DNA of 64,000 nucleotides from Variovorax sp. 679 (GTDB lineage Bacteria > Pseudomonadota > Gammaproteobacteria > Burkholderiales > Burkholderiaceae_C). Below the pieces are notes generated by a model. It saw nothing but the letters and a program-made list of their open reading frames with translations, was not told where the DNA came from and ran no database searches. A program made the position numbers and the translations under genes. The stretch is from positions 62,001-126,000 of the forward strand of contig NZ_RXFS01000007.1 in the NCBI RefSeq assembly GCF_003952185.1. Reading direction: 5' to 3'. This document shows, in pieces, positions 39,424 through 47,948 of the stretch (position 1 is the first letter of the stretch; every line of letters starts with the position of its first letter).

Positions 39424-41550
39424 TCAAGCTTTGAGGTACTCGGCCTTGGTGCCCAGCCAGCGGTCGATGTGCCGCTGCGCCAGCTCGGGGTGCTTCTGCA
39501 GCATCACCGGCGCGAGTTCCCGCGCCCAGTCGAGCAGCAGCGTATCGGTCGCGAGATCGGCGAAGCGCAGCAGCGGCGCGCCCGACTGGCGCGCGCCGAG
39601 GAACTCGCCGGGCCCGCGTATCTCCAGGTCTCGGCGCGCGATCTCGAAGCCGTCGCCGGTCTCGGCCATCGCCTTGAGTCGCGCACGCGCCGCCTCGCCG
39701 ACGCGGCCGCTGTCGCCCGGCGCATAGAGCAGCACGCAGGCCGAGGCCGCCGCGCCGCGCCCCACGCGGCCGCGCAGCTGGTGCAGCTGCGAGAGGCCGA
39801 AGCGCTCGGCGTGCTCGATCACCATCAGCGAGGCGTTCGGTACGTCGACGCCCACTTCGATCACGGTGGTGCTCACCAGCACCTGGATCTCGTTGGCGGT
39901 GAACGCGGCCATCACCGCCTGCTTCTCGGCCGTGGGCATGCGCGAATGCAGCAAGCCGACCTGGATGGGCTCGCCCAGTGTTTCGGCGAGCTCGTCGCGC
40001 GTCTCGGTGGCGTTGCGCAGGTCGACGGCCTCGCTTTCCTCGATCAGCGGACACACCCAGTACACCTGTCGGCCCTGCGCGATCTGCGCATGGATGCGGT
40101 CGATGACCTCGTCGCGCCGGTGATCGGCAATCAGCCTGGTGATGATGGGCGTTCGGCCCGGCGGCAGTTCGTCGAGCGTGGACACGTCGAGGTCGGCGTA
40201 GTAGCTCATCGCGAGCGTGCGCGGAATGGGGGTGGCGCTCATCATCAGCAGATGCGGCTCCAGGTGCCCTGTGGCCTTGCCGCGCAGGGCCAGGCGCTGC
40301 GCGACGCCGAAACGATGCTGCTCGTCGATGATCGCCAGCGCGAGGTTGTGGAAGCGCACCTTCTCGGAGATGACCGCATGCGTGCCGATGACCAGCGCGG
40401 CCTGCCCGCTTTCCACCGCCGCCGACATCTCGTCGCGCTCCTTCTTCTTCTGGCTGCCCGTGAGCCACGCCACGCGCAGGCCGCGCGCGGCCAGCAGTGG
40501 ATCGAGCCAGCCGACGAGCTTGCCGAAATGCTGTGCCGCGAGGATTTCTGTGGGCGCCATCAGCGCGCACTGGAAGCCCGCATCGATGCAGCGCGCCGCA
40601 GCCAGAGCCGCCACCACCGTCTTGCCAGAACCCACGTCGCCCTGCAGAAGGCGGTGCATCGGGATCTCGCGGCAGAGGTCGCGCGTGATCTCCTCGCCGA
40701 CGCGTTGCTGCGCACCCGTGAGCCCGAAGGGCAGCACGGCGAGCAGCTGCGAATGCAGCGAGGCCGCATCCGGCTCGGGCGGCGCGGGCGGCAGCACCGG
40801 TGCGCGCTGCGCCGCGCGCTCCAGCCGGGCCTGCAGCTGCGAGAGCTGCTGCGCGAGCAGTTCCTCGGCCTTGATGCGCTGCCATGCCGGATGGCTGTGG
40901 TCCTCGAGCGTGGCCATCGCCACGTCGGGCGTCGGGTAGTGAAGGAAAGTCAGCGAGGCGCGCAGGTCCCACGCGCCGCGAAAGCCGATCTGCACGGGAA
41001 TGGTCTCGTCGAGCACCGAGCGCGCAAGGCCGGAGCGCACCTCGCGCCGCAGCACCGGCTGCGCGAGCCCGGCCACGGTCGAATACACCGGCGTGAGCGC
41101 ATTCGGCAGCGCGGTGCCGGCCGCCTTCACGGTCGGATGCATGATCTGCCGCCCCACGAAGCCGCCTCGCACCTCGCCCCGCACGCGCACCCGCGCGCCG
41201 ACCGCGAGCTGCTTCTGCTGCGAAGGGTAGAAATTGAAGAAGCGCAGCTGGCACGTGTCGCTGCCGTCGTCGATGGTCGCCAGCAGCTGGCGCCGCGGCC
41301 GATACACCACCTCGCATTCGGTGACCACGCCCTCGACCTGCGCCATGTCGCCGTCGCGCGTGTCGGCGATGCGCACGATGCGCGTCTCGTCCTCGTAGCG
41401 CATCGGCAGGTAGAGCGCGAAGTCGATGTCGCGCACGAGGCCGAGCTTGCGCAGCGCGCGCTGGACCTGGCTCAGGCCGGCGCCCGGCGGCGACGGCGCG
41501 GCGGTGGCGACGTTCGCTTCGGAAGGAGTCGGGGCTTTCTTGGCGGGCAC
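39424..41550 (-). CDS. recG: ATP-dependent DNA helicase RecG
   Basis: A 708-aa replication-fork-remodelling helicase. The N-terminal wedge/OB domain (about residues 60-170) contains YLPMRYEDETRI. Superfamily-2 motifs follow in order: LLQGDVGSGKTVVA (Walker A), IIDEQHRFGV (DExH-like box), MMSATPIPRTLAM, the C-terminal STTVIEVGVDVPNAS and QLHQLRGRVGRG. The closing segment LEIRGPGEFLGARQSG is the RecG TRG region. The start is GTG at 41550, with a TTG two codons earlier as an alternative. It lies 11 nt after the TIGR01777 gene and probably shares its transcript. Confidence 0.95.
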   Translation of the reverse strand: MPAKKAPTPSEANVATAAPSPPGAGLSQVQRALRKLGLVRDIDFALYLPMRYEDETRIVRIADTRDGDMAQVEGVVTECEVVYRPRRQLLATIDDGSDTCQLRFFNFYPSQQKQLAVGARVRVRGEVRGGFVGRQIMHPTVKAAGTALPNALTPVYSTVAGLAQPVLRREVRSGLARSVLDETIPVQIGFRGAWDLRASLTFLHYPTPDVAMATLEDHSHPAWQRIKAEELLAQQLSQLQARLERAAQRAPVLPPAPPEPDAASLHSQLLAVLPFGLTGAQQRVGEEITRDLCREIPMHRLLQGDVGSGKTVVAALAAARCIDAGFQCALMAPTEILAAQHFGKLVGWLDPLLAARGLRVAWLTGSQKKKERDEMSAAVESGQAALVIGTHAVISEKVRFHNLALAIIDEQHRFGVAQRLALRGKATGHLEPHLLMMSATPIPRTLAMSYYADLDVSTLDELPPGRTPIITRLIADHRRDEVIDRIHAQIAQGRQVYWVCPLIEESEAVDLRNATETRDELAETLGEPIQVGLLHSRMPTAEKQAVMAAFTANEIQVLVSTTVIEVGVDVPNASLMVIEHAERFGLSQLHQLRGRVGRGAAASACVLLYAPGDSGRVGEAARARLKAMAETGDGFEIARRDLEIRGPGEFLGARQSGAPLLRFADLATDTLLLDWARELAPVMLQKHPELAQRHIDRWLGTKAEYLKA

Positions 41551-41561
41551 GGACAAGGCTT

Positions 41562-43052
41562 CTAGCGTGGACGGCAAAGGTCCGTCAAGGCGCTGCGGGC
41601 ATCGGGGAACATGAACCGGAAGCCGGATTGCAGCAGGCGCGCCGGCACCACGCGCTGGCCTTCGAGCAGCAGGTCGGCCTGCTCGCCGAGCAACAGCCTG
41701 ACGGGCGCGGCGGGAGTCGGCATCCAGCAGGGCCGGTGCAGCACGCTGGCGGCGATGCGGGTGAAGTCTTCCTGCCTCAGCGCGCCAGGCGCGGTGAAGT
41801 TGAACGCCTGCGCTGCCGCCGGCGAGGCAGCCTTCTCCGTCTCGGTCCACACATGCGCCATGGCGCGGATCAAGTCGTGCACGTGCACCCACGACAGCCA
41901 CTGTCGCCCGCTGCCCAGACGTCCGCCCATGCCCAGCGAGATCGGCAGCAGCAACTGCGGCAGCGAGCCCTGATGGCCCAGCACGAAGCCGAATCGCATG
42001 CAGGCCACGTGCACGCCGTGCGCGACGGCCGATCGCGCCGCCTGCTCCCAGCGCTGACAGAGTTGCGACATGAAGACCGCCTGCGGTGGCGCGTCTTCTG
42101 CGAGTTCGCTGGCGTCGCCTTGCGGCTGCACGCCGTAGTAGCCGATGGCGGAGCCGGAAAGCAGCAGCCAAGGTTTCCGCGGGCGCGCCGCGATCCATGC
42201 GACCAGCTGCTGCGTCAGCCCTTCGCGGCTTTGCAGCAGTTGCGCCCTGCGTCGTTCGCTCCAGCGCATGCCCAGGATGCGCGCGCCCGCGAGATTGACG
42301 ACCACGTCGACATCGTCGGCCGCCGGAATCCGGTCGAGCGACTGCACGCAACGCACCACGCCGCCGAAGCCCCAGGCGGCCGATCGCGCGTCGCGCGTCC
42401 AGACCGTCACGGCATGCCCATCAGCCACCAGATGCCGCACGAGCAGCTGGCCGATGAACCCCGTGCCGCCCGTCACCAGCACACGCTGCGGCCTGGAGCC
42501 GAAGCGCACCGGCGCCTCGACTGCACGGACGTGTTCCTGCGCGCTGCGCCTGAACAGGGCCCGCGCCGCGAAGGCATCGCGCAGGCCCGACAGGCCGACA
42601 CCCACGCCGCACAGCGCCAGGAATGCGCCGAGCCAGCCCTGCGGCTGCCACACCATCGCGGTCGGCTGCGCGGCCCAGCCCGTCGCGCTCATCGCCAGCA
42701 GCGCGATGAAGGCGCCCGCGTTGATGGCCAGCACCGTGTGCGTCACGCGCTCGGTGGGCGGCAGCAGGCGGCTGCCGTCTTCCACCACGAAGTCCCACAG
42801 CGTGAGCACGATCTCGACGCCGAACACCACGAGCAGCACCCACGCCCATGCGCCGTGCCAGGCCCACGACGACAGCCCGATGAACAGCGCGCAGTAGATC
42901 GACGAACGCGTCGCGTGGATCGCCAGCTCGCGCCCCGCCGTGCCGCGCCGCGGCAGTGCCTCGGTGCCCTCGTGGTGGTAGAGCGTGTCGAACGCGCCCA
43001 GCGCGCCTTGCGCGGCCATGAGCTGCAGCGCGAGCAGGTGCGTGTCGATCAC
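41562..43052 (-). CDS. TIGR01777/DUF1731 epimerase-like protein with N-terminal membrane domain
   Basis: A 496-aa protein with two parts. Residues 1-165 hold four or five hydrophobic helices (for example SSIYCALFIGLSSWAWHGAW and VLAINAGAFIALLAM) linked to the cytoplasm by a short basic stretch. From about residue 190 a short-chain epimerase/sugar-dehydratase domain begins: RVLVTGGTGFIGQLLVRHL (Rossmann), LVNLAGARILGMRW, LLSGSAIGYYG and a C-terminal DUF1731-like region. Most TIGR01777 proteins are only about 300 aa and soluble. The GTG start overlaps the stop of the DUF4166 gene (GTGA). Substrate unknown; NAD(P) binding is expected from the GxxGxxG. Confidence 0.85.
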   Translation of the reverse strand: MIDTHLLALQLMAAQGALGAFDTLYHHEGTEALPRRGTAGRELAIHATRSSIYCALFIGLSSWAWHGAWAWVLLVVFGVEIVLTLWDFVVEDGSRLLPPTERVTHTVLAINAGAFIALLAMSATGWAAQPTAMVWQPQGWLGAFLALCGVGVGLSGLRDAFAARALFRRSAQEHVRAVEAPVRFGSRPQRVLVTGGTGFIGQLLVRHLVADGHAVTVWTRDARSAAWGFGGVVRCVQSLDRIPAADDVDVVVNLAGARILGMRWSERRRAQLLQSREGLTQQLVAWIAARPRKPWLLLSGSAIGYYGVQPQGDASELAEDAPPQAVFMSQLCQRWEQAARSAVAHGVHVACMRFGFVLGHQGSLPQLLLPISLGMGGRLGSGRQWLSWVHVHDLIRAMAHVWTETEKAASPAAAQAFNFTAPGALRQEDFTRIAASVLHRPCWMPTPAAPVRLLLGEQADLLLEGQRVVPARLLQSGFRFMFPDARSALTDLCRPR

Positions 43053-43726
43053 GCGGGCACCGCCTTCGGTTCCGGGATCTCCTCGAACACACCGACCTGG
43101 GTGAAGGTCGTGCCCATCAGGCAGTGCCGGATCTCGATGCGGATGTTGAAGCGCTCGGGCGTCTCGTTGTGATGCCAGAGGAAAGTCTTGCCCGGCGTGA
43201 AAACGCCCGGCAGCGGAATGCGCCAGCCGAACAGGTCCCAGAAATAGCCGTCGCTCTGGAAATGCAGGCTGCCGTTCTCCACACTCAGCACCAGCTTCAT
43301 GCCCAGGCCCATGCCCACGTATTCCAGCACCTCGCCACGCTCGCTCTCGCGCATGAAGCTGGTGAACTGGATCGGCTTGCGACTATGCAGGCGGTAGATG
43401 CGCTGCTTGTAGATCGCCGGGTCTTGCGGCTTCGCATACACCTGGATCTCCACCGGGAAGTTGGCATCGCTGTAGGGAATCAGCGCGCCCTGGATCATCG
43501 GCTGCGTGATGTGGCCCAACAGCTTGCCGAAGCGCGAGCAGCGCAGTTCGCTGAGCGAGCCCAGGTAATGCAGCGCCTTGCCCGGCGACGGGTTCTTGTC
43601 GAAGCGTCGGCGGATGTCGGGATGCAGGCCCTGCCATGCGCTTCCGAGAATCTTCTTGAAGAGCTCGCCTTCGGAGGGGCCGGACGATGAACCCGACGGA
43701 ACACGCGCTACTTGTGAATCGACCAT
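43049..43726 (-). CDS. DUF4166 domain protein
   Basis: A 225-aa protein resembling the DUF4166 family, often found fused or adjacent to saccharopine-dehydrogenase-like or epimerase proteins. It contains HPDIRRRFDKNP near residue 35, a central FTSFMRESERGEVLEYVGMGLGMKL, and WRIPLPGVFTPGKTFLWHH towards the end. No signal peptide or membrane helix is apparent. It overlaps the following TIGR01777 gene by 4 nt, so the two are co-translated. The function is unknown. It is divergent from queA across 120 bp. Confidence 0.8.
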   Translation of the reverse strand: MVDSQVARVPSGSSSGPSEGELFKKILGSAWQGLHPDIRRRFDKNPSPGKALHYLGSLSELRCSRFGKLLGHITQPMIQGALIPYSDANFPVEIQVYAKPQDPAIYKQRIYRLHSRKPIQFTSFMRESERGEVLEYVGMGLGMKLVLSVENGSLHFQSDGYFWDLFGWRIPLPGVFTPGKTFLWHHNETPERFNIRIEIRHCLMGTTFTQVGVFEEIPEPKAVPA

Positions 43727-43846
43727 CCGCCGATTCTGCCTCGACAGCCCCGCGAAAACGGACGGCTTTCACGGCATGGGACAATCCGGGTCGCATCCCC
43801 CGTCTTCCCGTCTTTCTTGGAACGGGCCCGTCCGGCCCTCAAGCAC

Positions 43847-44890
43847 ATGCGCGCTTTCACGCTCTCCGATTTCGATTTCGCATTGCCACCCGAACTGGTG
43901 GCGCAACACCCGGCCACCGAACGCACCTCCTCCCGCCTGCTCGACGGCACGGGGCCCGCACCGGTCGACCGCATCTTCAAGAACCTGCCCTCGCTGCTGC
44001 GCTCGGGCGACCTGCTGGTCTTCAACGACACGCGCGTCGTCAAGGCCCGCCTGTTCGGCGAGAAGCCGACGGGCGGCAAGCTCGAGCTGCTGGTCGAACG
44101 CGTGCTGCAGGGCCACGAGGTGGTCGCGCACATGAAGGTCAGCAAGAAGCCGCCCGTGGGCACCACGCTGCAGATGGTCGGCGGTTTCCGCGCCACGCTG
44201 CTCGGCCGCTGGCCCGAGGAAGACGGCGCTCTGTTCCGCTTCGGCTTCGAAAGCGACGCAGGCGAAGACCCCTATGCGCTGATGGCCCGCTGCGGCCACG
44301 TGCCGCTGCCGCCTTACATCACGCACACCGACTCGGCCGACGACGAGAGCCGCTACCAGACCGTGTTCGCGCGCGTGCCCGGCGCGGTGGCCGCGCCCAC
44401 GGCCGCGCTGCACTTCGACGAAGGCCTGCTGGCCGAGCTCGAGGCGAACGGCGTGCAACGCGCCAACGTCACGCTGCATGTGGGCGCCGGCACCTTCCAG
44501 CCGGTGAAGACCGAGAACATCTCAGAGCACACGATGCACGCCGAGCGCTACGAGGTGCCCGAGGCCACGCAGCGCGCCATTGCCGAGTGCAAGGCACGCG
44601 GTGGACGCATCGTCGCGGTCGGCACTACCACCGTGCGCACGCTCGAATCGTGGGCAAAGAGCGGCGAGGCCACGGGCGACACGCGCATCTTCATCACGCC
44701 GGGCTTCGCCTTCGAGCACGTCGACCTGCTGGTGACGAACTTCCATCTGCCGAAGAGCACGCTGATGATGCTGGTCTCGGCCTTCGCGGGCTACGAGCGG
44801 GTGATGGCGCTCTATGCCCATGCCATCGCGGAGCGCTATCGCTTCTTCAGCTATGGCGACTCCATGCTGCTCGCACGCACCCAGGACTGA
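43847..44890 (+). CDS. queA: S-adenosylmethionine:tRNA ribosyltransferase-isomerase
   Basis: Queuosine synthesis enzyme that transfers and isomerises ribose from SAM onto preQ1 in tRNA to give epoxyqueuosine. 347 aa. It begins MRAFTLSDFDFALPPELVAQ, then LLVFNDTRVVKARLFG, PLPPYI, and the C-terminal YRFFSYGDSMLL motif typical of QueA. The ATG at 43847 matches the family start; ten in-frame codons upstream are not conserved. tgt follows after 5 nt, the common queA-tgt pair. Confidence 0.97.
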   Translation: MRAFTLSDFDFALPPELVAQHPATERTSSRLLDGTGPAPVDRIFKNLPSLLRSGDLLVFNDTRVVKARLFGEKPTGGKLELLVERVLQGHEVVAHMKVSKKPPVGTTLQMVGGFRATLLGRWPEEDGALFRFGFESDAGEDPYALMARCGHVPLPPYITHTDSADDESRYQTVFARVPGAVAAPTAALHFDEGLLAELEANGVQRANVTLHVGAGTFQPVKTENISEHTMHAERYEVPEATQRAIAECKARGGRIVAVGTTTVRTLESWAKSGEATGDTRIFITPGFAFEHVDLLVTNFHLPKSTLMMLVSAFAGYERVMALYAHAIAERYRFFSYGDSMLLARTQD

Positions 44891-44895
44891 ACGAC

Positions 44896-46068
44896 ATGCT
44901 GAACTTCGAACTCCTCAAGACCGACCCCGACAGCCACGCGCGCCGCGCCACGCTCACGCTCAACCACGGCAAGGTGCAGACGCCGATCTTCATGCCCGTG
45001 GGCACCTACGGCACGGTCAAGGGCGTGATGCCGCGCAGCCTCGAAGAGATGGGCGCGCAGATCATCCTGGGCAACACCTTCCACCTGTGGATGCGCCCCG
45101 GCCTCGACGTGATGGAAAGCTTCGGCGGACTGCACCAGTTCGAGAAGTGGAACAAGCCCATCCTCACCGACTCGGGCGGCTTCCAGGTGTGGTCGCTCGG
45201 CGCGATGCGCAAGATCAGCGAGGAGGGCGTGAAGTTCGCATCGCCCGTCAACGGCGACAAGCTGTTCCTCACGCCCGAGGTCTCGATGCAGATCCAGACC
45301 ATCCTCAACAGCGACATCGTGATGCAGTTCGACGAGTGCACGCCCTACGACACCAAGGGCCACATCACGACCGAGGCCGAGGCGCGCATCTCGATGGAGC
45401 TGAGCCTGCGCTGGGCGAAGCGCTGCCAGGCGGAGTTCTCGCGCCTGCAGAACCCGAACGCGCTCTTCGGCATCGTGCAAGGCGGCATGTACGAGAACCT
45501 GCGCGAAGAATCGCTCGCGGCGCTGGTCGACATGGACTTTCCCGGCTACGCCATCGGCGGCGTGAGCGTGGGCGAGCCCAAGGAAGAGATGCTGCACATC
45601 ATGGGCCACACGCCGCACCGGCTGCCCGCGAACAAGCCGCGCTACCTGATGGGCGTGGGCACGCCCGAAGACCTGGTGCAGGGCGTGGCCGACGGCGTGG
45701 ACATGTTCGACTGCGTGATGCCCACGCGCAATGCGCGCAACGGCACCCTCTTCACCCGCTTCGGCGACCTGAAGATGCGCAACGCGCGCCACAAGAGCGA
45801 CCCGCAGCCCATCGACCCGAGCTGCACCTGCCACGCCTGCGCGGGCACCTCGGGCGTGAGCTGGAACGACGGCGGGCGCGAGGGCTTCAGCCGCGCCTAC
45901 CTGCATCACCTGGACCGCTGCGGCGAGATGCTCGGGCCGATGCTCACGACCATCCACAACCTGCACTACTACCTGAACCTGATGAGCGAGATCCGCGAGG
46001 CGCTGGACGCGGGCACGTTCACGGAGTTCCGCGCGCGCTTCAAGTCGGAGCGGGCGCGAGGCGTCTGA
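44896..46068 (+). CDS. tgt: Queuine tRNA-guanine transglycosylase
   Basis: Exchanges guanine-34 for preQ1 in tRNAs with GUN anticodons. 390 aa TIM barrel. Active-site segments are LTDSGGFQVWSL (base-binding and first catalytic Asp), MFDCVMPTRNARNG (nucleophilic Asp) and GGVSVGE. The zinc site is CTCHAC followed by the YLHH histidine. It sits 5 nt after queA and supplies that enzyme's substrate, so the pair forms a functional unit of queuosine synthesis. Confidence 0.97.
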   Translation: MLNFELLKTDPDSHARRATLTLNHGKVQTPIFMPVGTYGTVKGVMPRSLEEMGAQIILGNTFHLWMRPGLDVMESFGGLHQFEKWNKPILTDSGGFQVWSLGAMRKISEEGVKFASPVNGDKLFLTPEVSMQIQTILNSDIVMQFDECTPYDTKGHITTEAEARISMELSLRWAKRCQAEFSRLQNPNALFGIVQGGMYENLREESLAALVDMDFPGYAIGGVSVGEPKEEMLHIMGHTPHRLPANKPRYLMGVGTPEDLVQGVADGVDMFDCVMPTRNARNGTLFTRFGDLKMRNARHKSDPQPIDPSCTCHACAGTSGVSWNDGGREGFSRAYLHHLDRCGEMLGPMLTTIHNLHYYLNLMSEIREALDAGTFTEFRARFKSERARGV

Positions 46069-46077
46069 GGCTTCGTC

Positions 46078-46455
46078 TTACTTCAGCGGCTGGATCGGCA
46101 GCGGCGTGGCGTAGGGCTCGATGCGCAGCGCATCGTTCTTGAAAACCACGATCTGCCTGAGCGGCGCCTGCACCAGCGCGCCGCCCGCGTCCTTGCTCGA
46201 GGCGTACTGCCAGAGCGTGAGCTGACCCTTGGCCGTGAGCTGCGCGGCCAGCCGTTCCACGGCAGGGCCCGAGCCGGCGCCGAGCAGTGCGGCATCGGCG
46301 CCCACGATCACCTCGTCGCGCGACGAGACCACCTTGAAGAGCTGGACACCGGACGCGGCTGCCTGGGCCCGCACGGAGCGCACCGCCAGCGCGGCGGGTA
46401 CGAGCATCGCGAACGCAATGAGGGTGCGGCGGCGGGGCAGTGTCCTGATCTTCAT
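46078..46455 (-). CDS. Small exported protein, unknown function
   Basis: A 125-aa protein with a clear signal peptide (PRRRTLIAFAMLVPAALAVRSVRAQA, cleavage near residue 31) and a mature part of about 95 residues with alternating strands, including VQLFKVVSSRDEVIVG and LTLWQYASSKDAGGALV, and ending in a Pro-rich ATPLPIQPLK. I do not recognise the family. It converges on tgt with a 9-nt gap and is transcribed alone. Confidence 0.65.
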   Translation of the reverse strand: MKIRTLPRRRTLIAFAMLVPAALAVRSVRAQAAASGVQLFKVVSSRDEVIVGADAALLGAGSGPAVERLAAQLTAKGQLTLWQYASSKDAGGALVQAPLRQIVVFKNDALRIEPYATPLPIQPLK

Positions 46456-46568
46456 GGGAGCAAGCGTAGCCACGCGCGTGCGTGCCGGCCATTCACCGGA
46501 AGCCATACACCGGCCGGCCGCTATCCGCTACGCTTGCCGTCCGTCTCCAACGCCGTTGCTGCATCCAC

Positions 46569-47351
46569 ATGACCGACGCATCACAACTTTCGCCCTACAC
46601 CGCCCGCTATCCCTCTCTGGCCGGGCGCACTGTGTTCATCTCCGGCGGCGCCAGCGGCATCGGTGAATCGCTGGTACGGGCCTTTCATGTGCAGGGCGCG
46701 AAGGTCGGCTTCTGCGACCTCGACACGGCTGCCGGCAACGCGCTCGCGGCGCAGCTGCAGGGGCAGCATCCGGCGTTGTTCGTGCGCTGCGACGTGACCG
46801 ACACGGCCGCCCTCGCCGCCGCCATCGATGCGGTGCGCCAGCGCTTCGGGCCGGTCTCGGTGCTGCTGAACAACGCGGCCAACGACCGCCGCCACGAGAT
46901 GGCCGACGTGACCGACGAGGACTTCGACCGCCTCGTGGCCGTCAACTTCAAACACCAGTTCTTCGCCGCGCAGGCGGTGGCCGACGACATGCGCGCGCTG
47001 GGCGGCGGATCGATCGTCAACTTCGGTTCCATCAGCTGGATGATCAAGGGCAAGGGCTACCCGGTGTACCAGGCCTGCAAGGCGGCGGCACGCGGCCTCA
47101 CGCGCTCGCTGGCGCGCGACCTTGGCAAGCAGAACATCCGAGTGAATTCGATCGTGCCGGGCTGGGTGATGACCGAGCGGCAGATCAAGCTGTGGGTCAA
47201 GCCCGAGTCGGGCGCGGAGATCGATGCGGCGCAATGCCTGCCGGGGCGCGTGATGGCCGAGGACATCGCGGCGATGGCGCTGTTCTTGGCGGCGGACGAT
47301 TCGCGCATGTGCACCGCGCAAGACTACGTGGTGGATGCCGGCTGGACCTGA
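46569..47351 (+). CDS. Short-chain dehydrogenase/reductase (SDR)
   Basis: A 260-aa classical SDR, an NAD(P)-dependent alcohol/sugar dehydrogenase. The cofactor motif is SGGASGIG (residues about 26-33), NNAA follows, and the catalytic Ser-Tyr-Lys set is Ser in FGSISW and YQACK. The acidic residue after strand 2 (CDLD) suggests NAD(H) preference. The IVPGWVMTERQIKLWV tail resembles sugar/aldonate dehydrogenases such as fucose or arabinose dehydrogenases, but the substrate is not established. Confidence 0.9.
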   Translation: MTDASQLSPYTARYPSLAGRTVFISGGASGIGESLVRAFHVQGAKVGFCDLDTAAGNALAAQLQGQHPALFVRCDVTDTAALAAAIDAVRQRFGPVSVLLNNAANDRRHEMADVTDEDFDRLVAVNFKHQFFAAQAVADDMRALGGGSIVNFGSISWMIKGKGYPVYQACKAAARGLTRSLARDLGKQNIRVNSIVPGWVMTERQIKLWVKPESGAEIDAAQCLPGRVMAEDIAAMALFLAADDSRMCTAQDYVVDAGWT

Positions 47352-47370
47352 AGCCTTTCGCCCTCTCCAT

Positions 47371-47400
47371 AAAGCAAAAAAGCCCGGCATGCCGGGCTTT
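47371..47400 (-). terminator. Terminator of the DUF3597 gene
   Basis: Perfect 10-bp palindrome AAAGCCCGGC / GCCGGGCTTT (47379-47400) with a T-run (TTTTTGCTTT) beyond it on the - strand. It lies 22 nt after the DUF3597 stop and also separates it from the convergent SDR gene. Confidence 0.85.
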
Positions 47401-47421
47401 CCTGTCTGCGCTGCGAGCGGA

Positions 47422-47811
47422 TCAGTCGCGAAGTTCCGCCGGAACCGTACCGCCGTTGGCAGCCAGCTTGGTCATGACCTGGCGGTGCAGCCAGATGTTC
47501 ATCTTGGCGCTGTCGCTGGTGTCTTCACCGTAGCTCAGCTCGGCGGCCAACTGCTTGCGCGCGTCGAGGCTGCTGTCCAGGCCCAGCAGCTTCATCAGGT
47601 CGACGATGGAGGTGCGCCAGTTCAGGCTGCTCGCACCGGGCATGGCGTCGAGCACGGCGGCCACGTCGCCCAGCGGAATGGCGGGCGGCGGCGCTGCCAC
47701 GGCGGGTGCGGGTGCATCGGCTGGCGCCGCGGCGGCGGGGGCAGGCGCGGGGGCCTCAGCGGCTTTGGCGCCCGGGAAGATCTTGGAAAGGATGCTGCCA
47801 AAAATGCTCAT
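47422..47811 (-). CDS. DUF3597 protein
   Basis: A 129-aa protein. It begins MSIFGSILSKIF, then an Ala/Pro-rich linker (about residues 15-50), then a folded helical domain beginning VAAVLDAMPGASSLNWRTSIVDLMKLLGLDSS and ending in HRQVMTKLAANGG. This matches the DUF3597 pattern. The domain sometimes sits next to LysM or is secreted, but no signal peptide is present here. Function unknown. Single transcript with its own terminator. Confidence 0.85.
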   Translation of the reverse strand: MSIFGSILSKIFPGAKAAEAPAPAPAAAAPADAPAPAVAAPPPAIPLGDVAAVLDAMPGASSLNWRTSIVDLMKLLGLDSSLDARKQLAAELSYGEDTSDSAKMNIWLHRQVMTKLAANGGTVPAELRD

Positions 47812-47948
47812 GCGAATGCTCCGTTGAAGAGGTGGCTGGGAAGGCTGCGGCAACATTTGTGTCGCAGCGGGCGGTTGTAGCACGACCGTGCGGCGTGCCC
47901 GCTACACGGTGTGTCGATCGTTCCGCCAGCCGTGACCGAATTCGCAGA

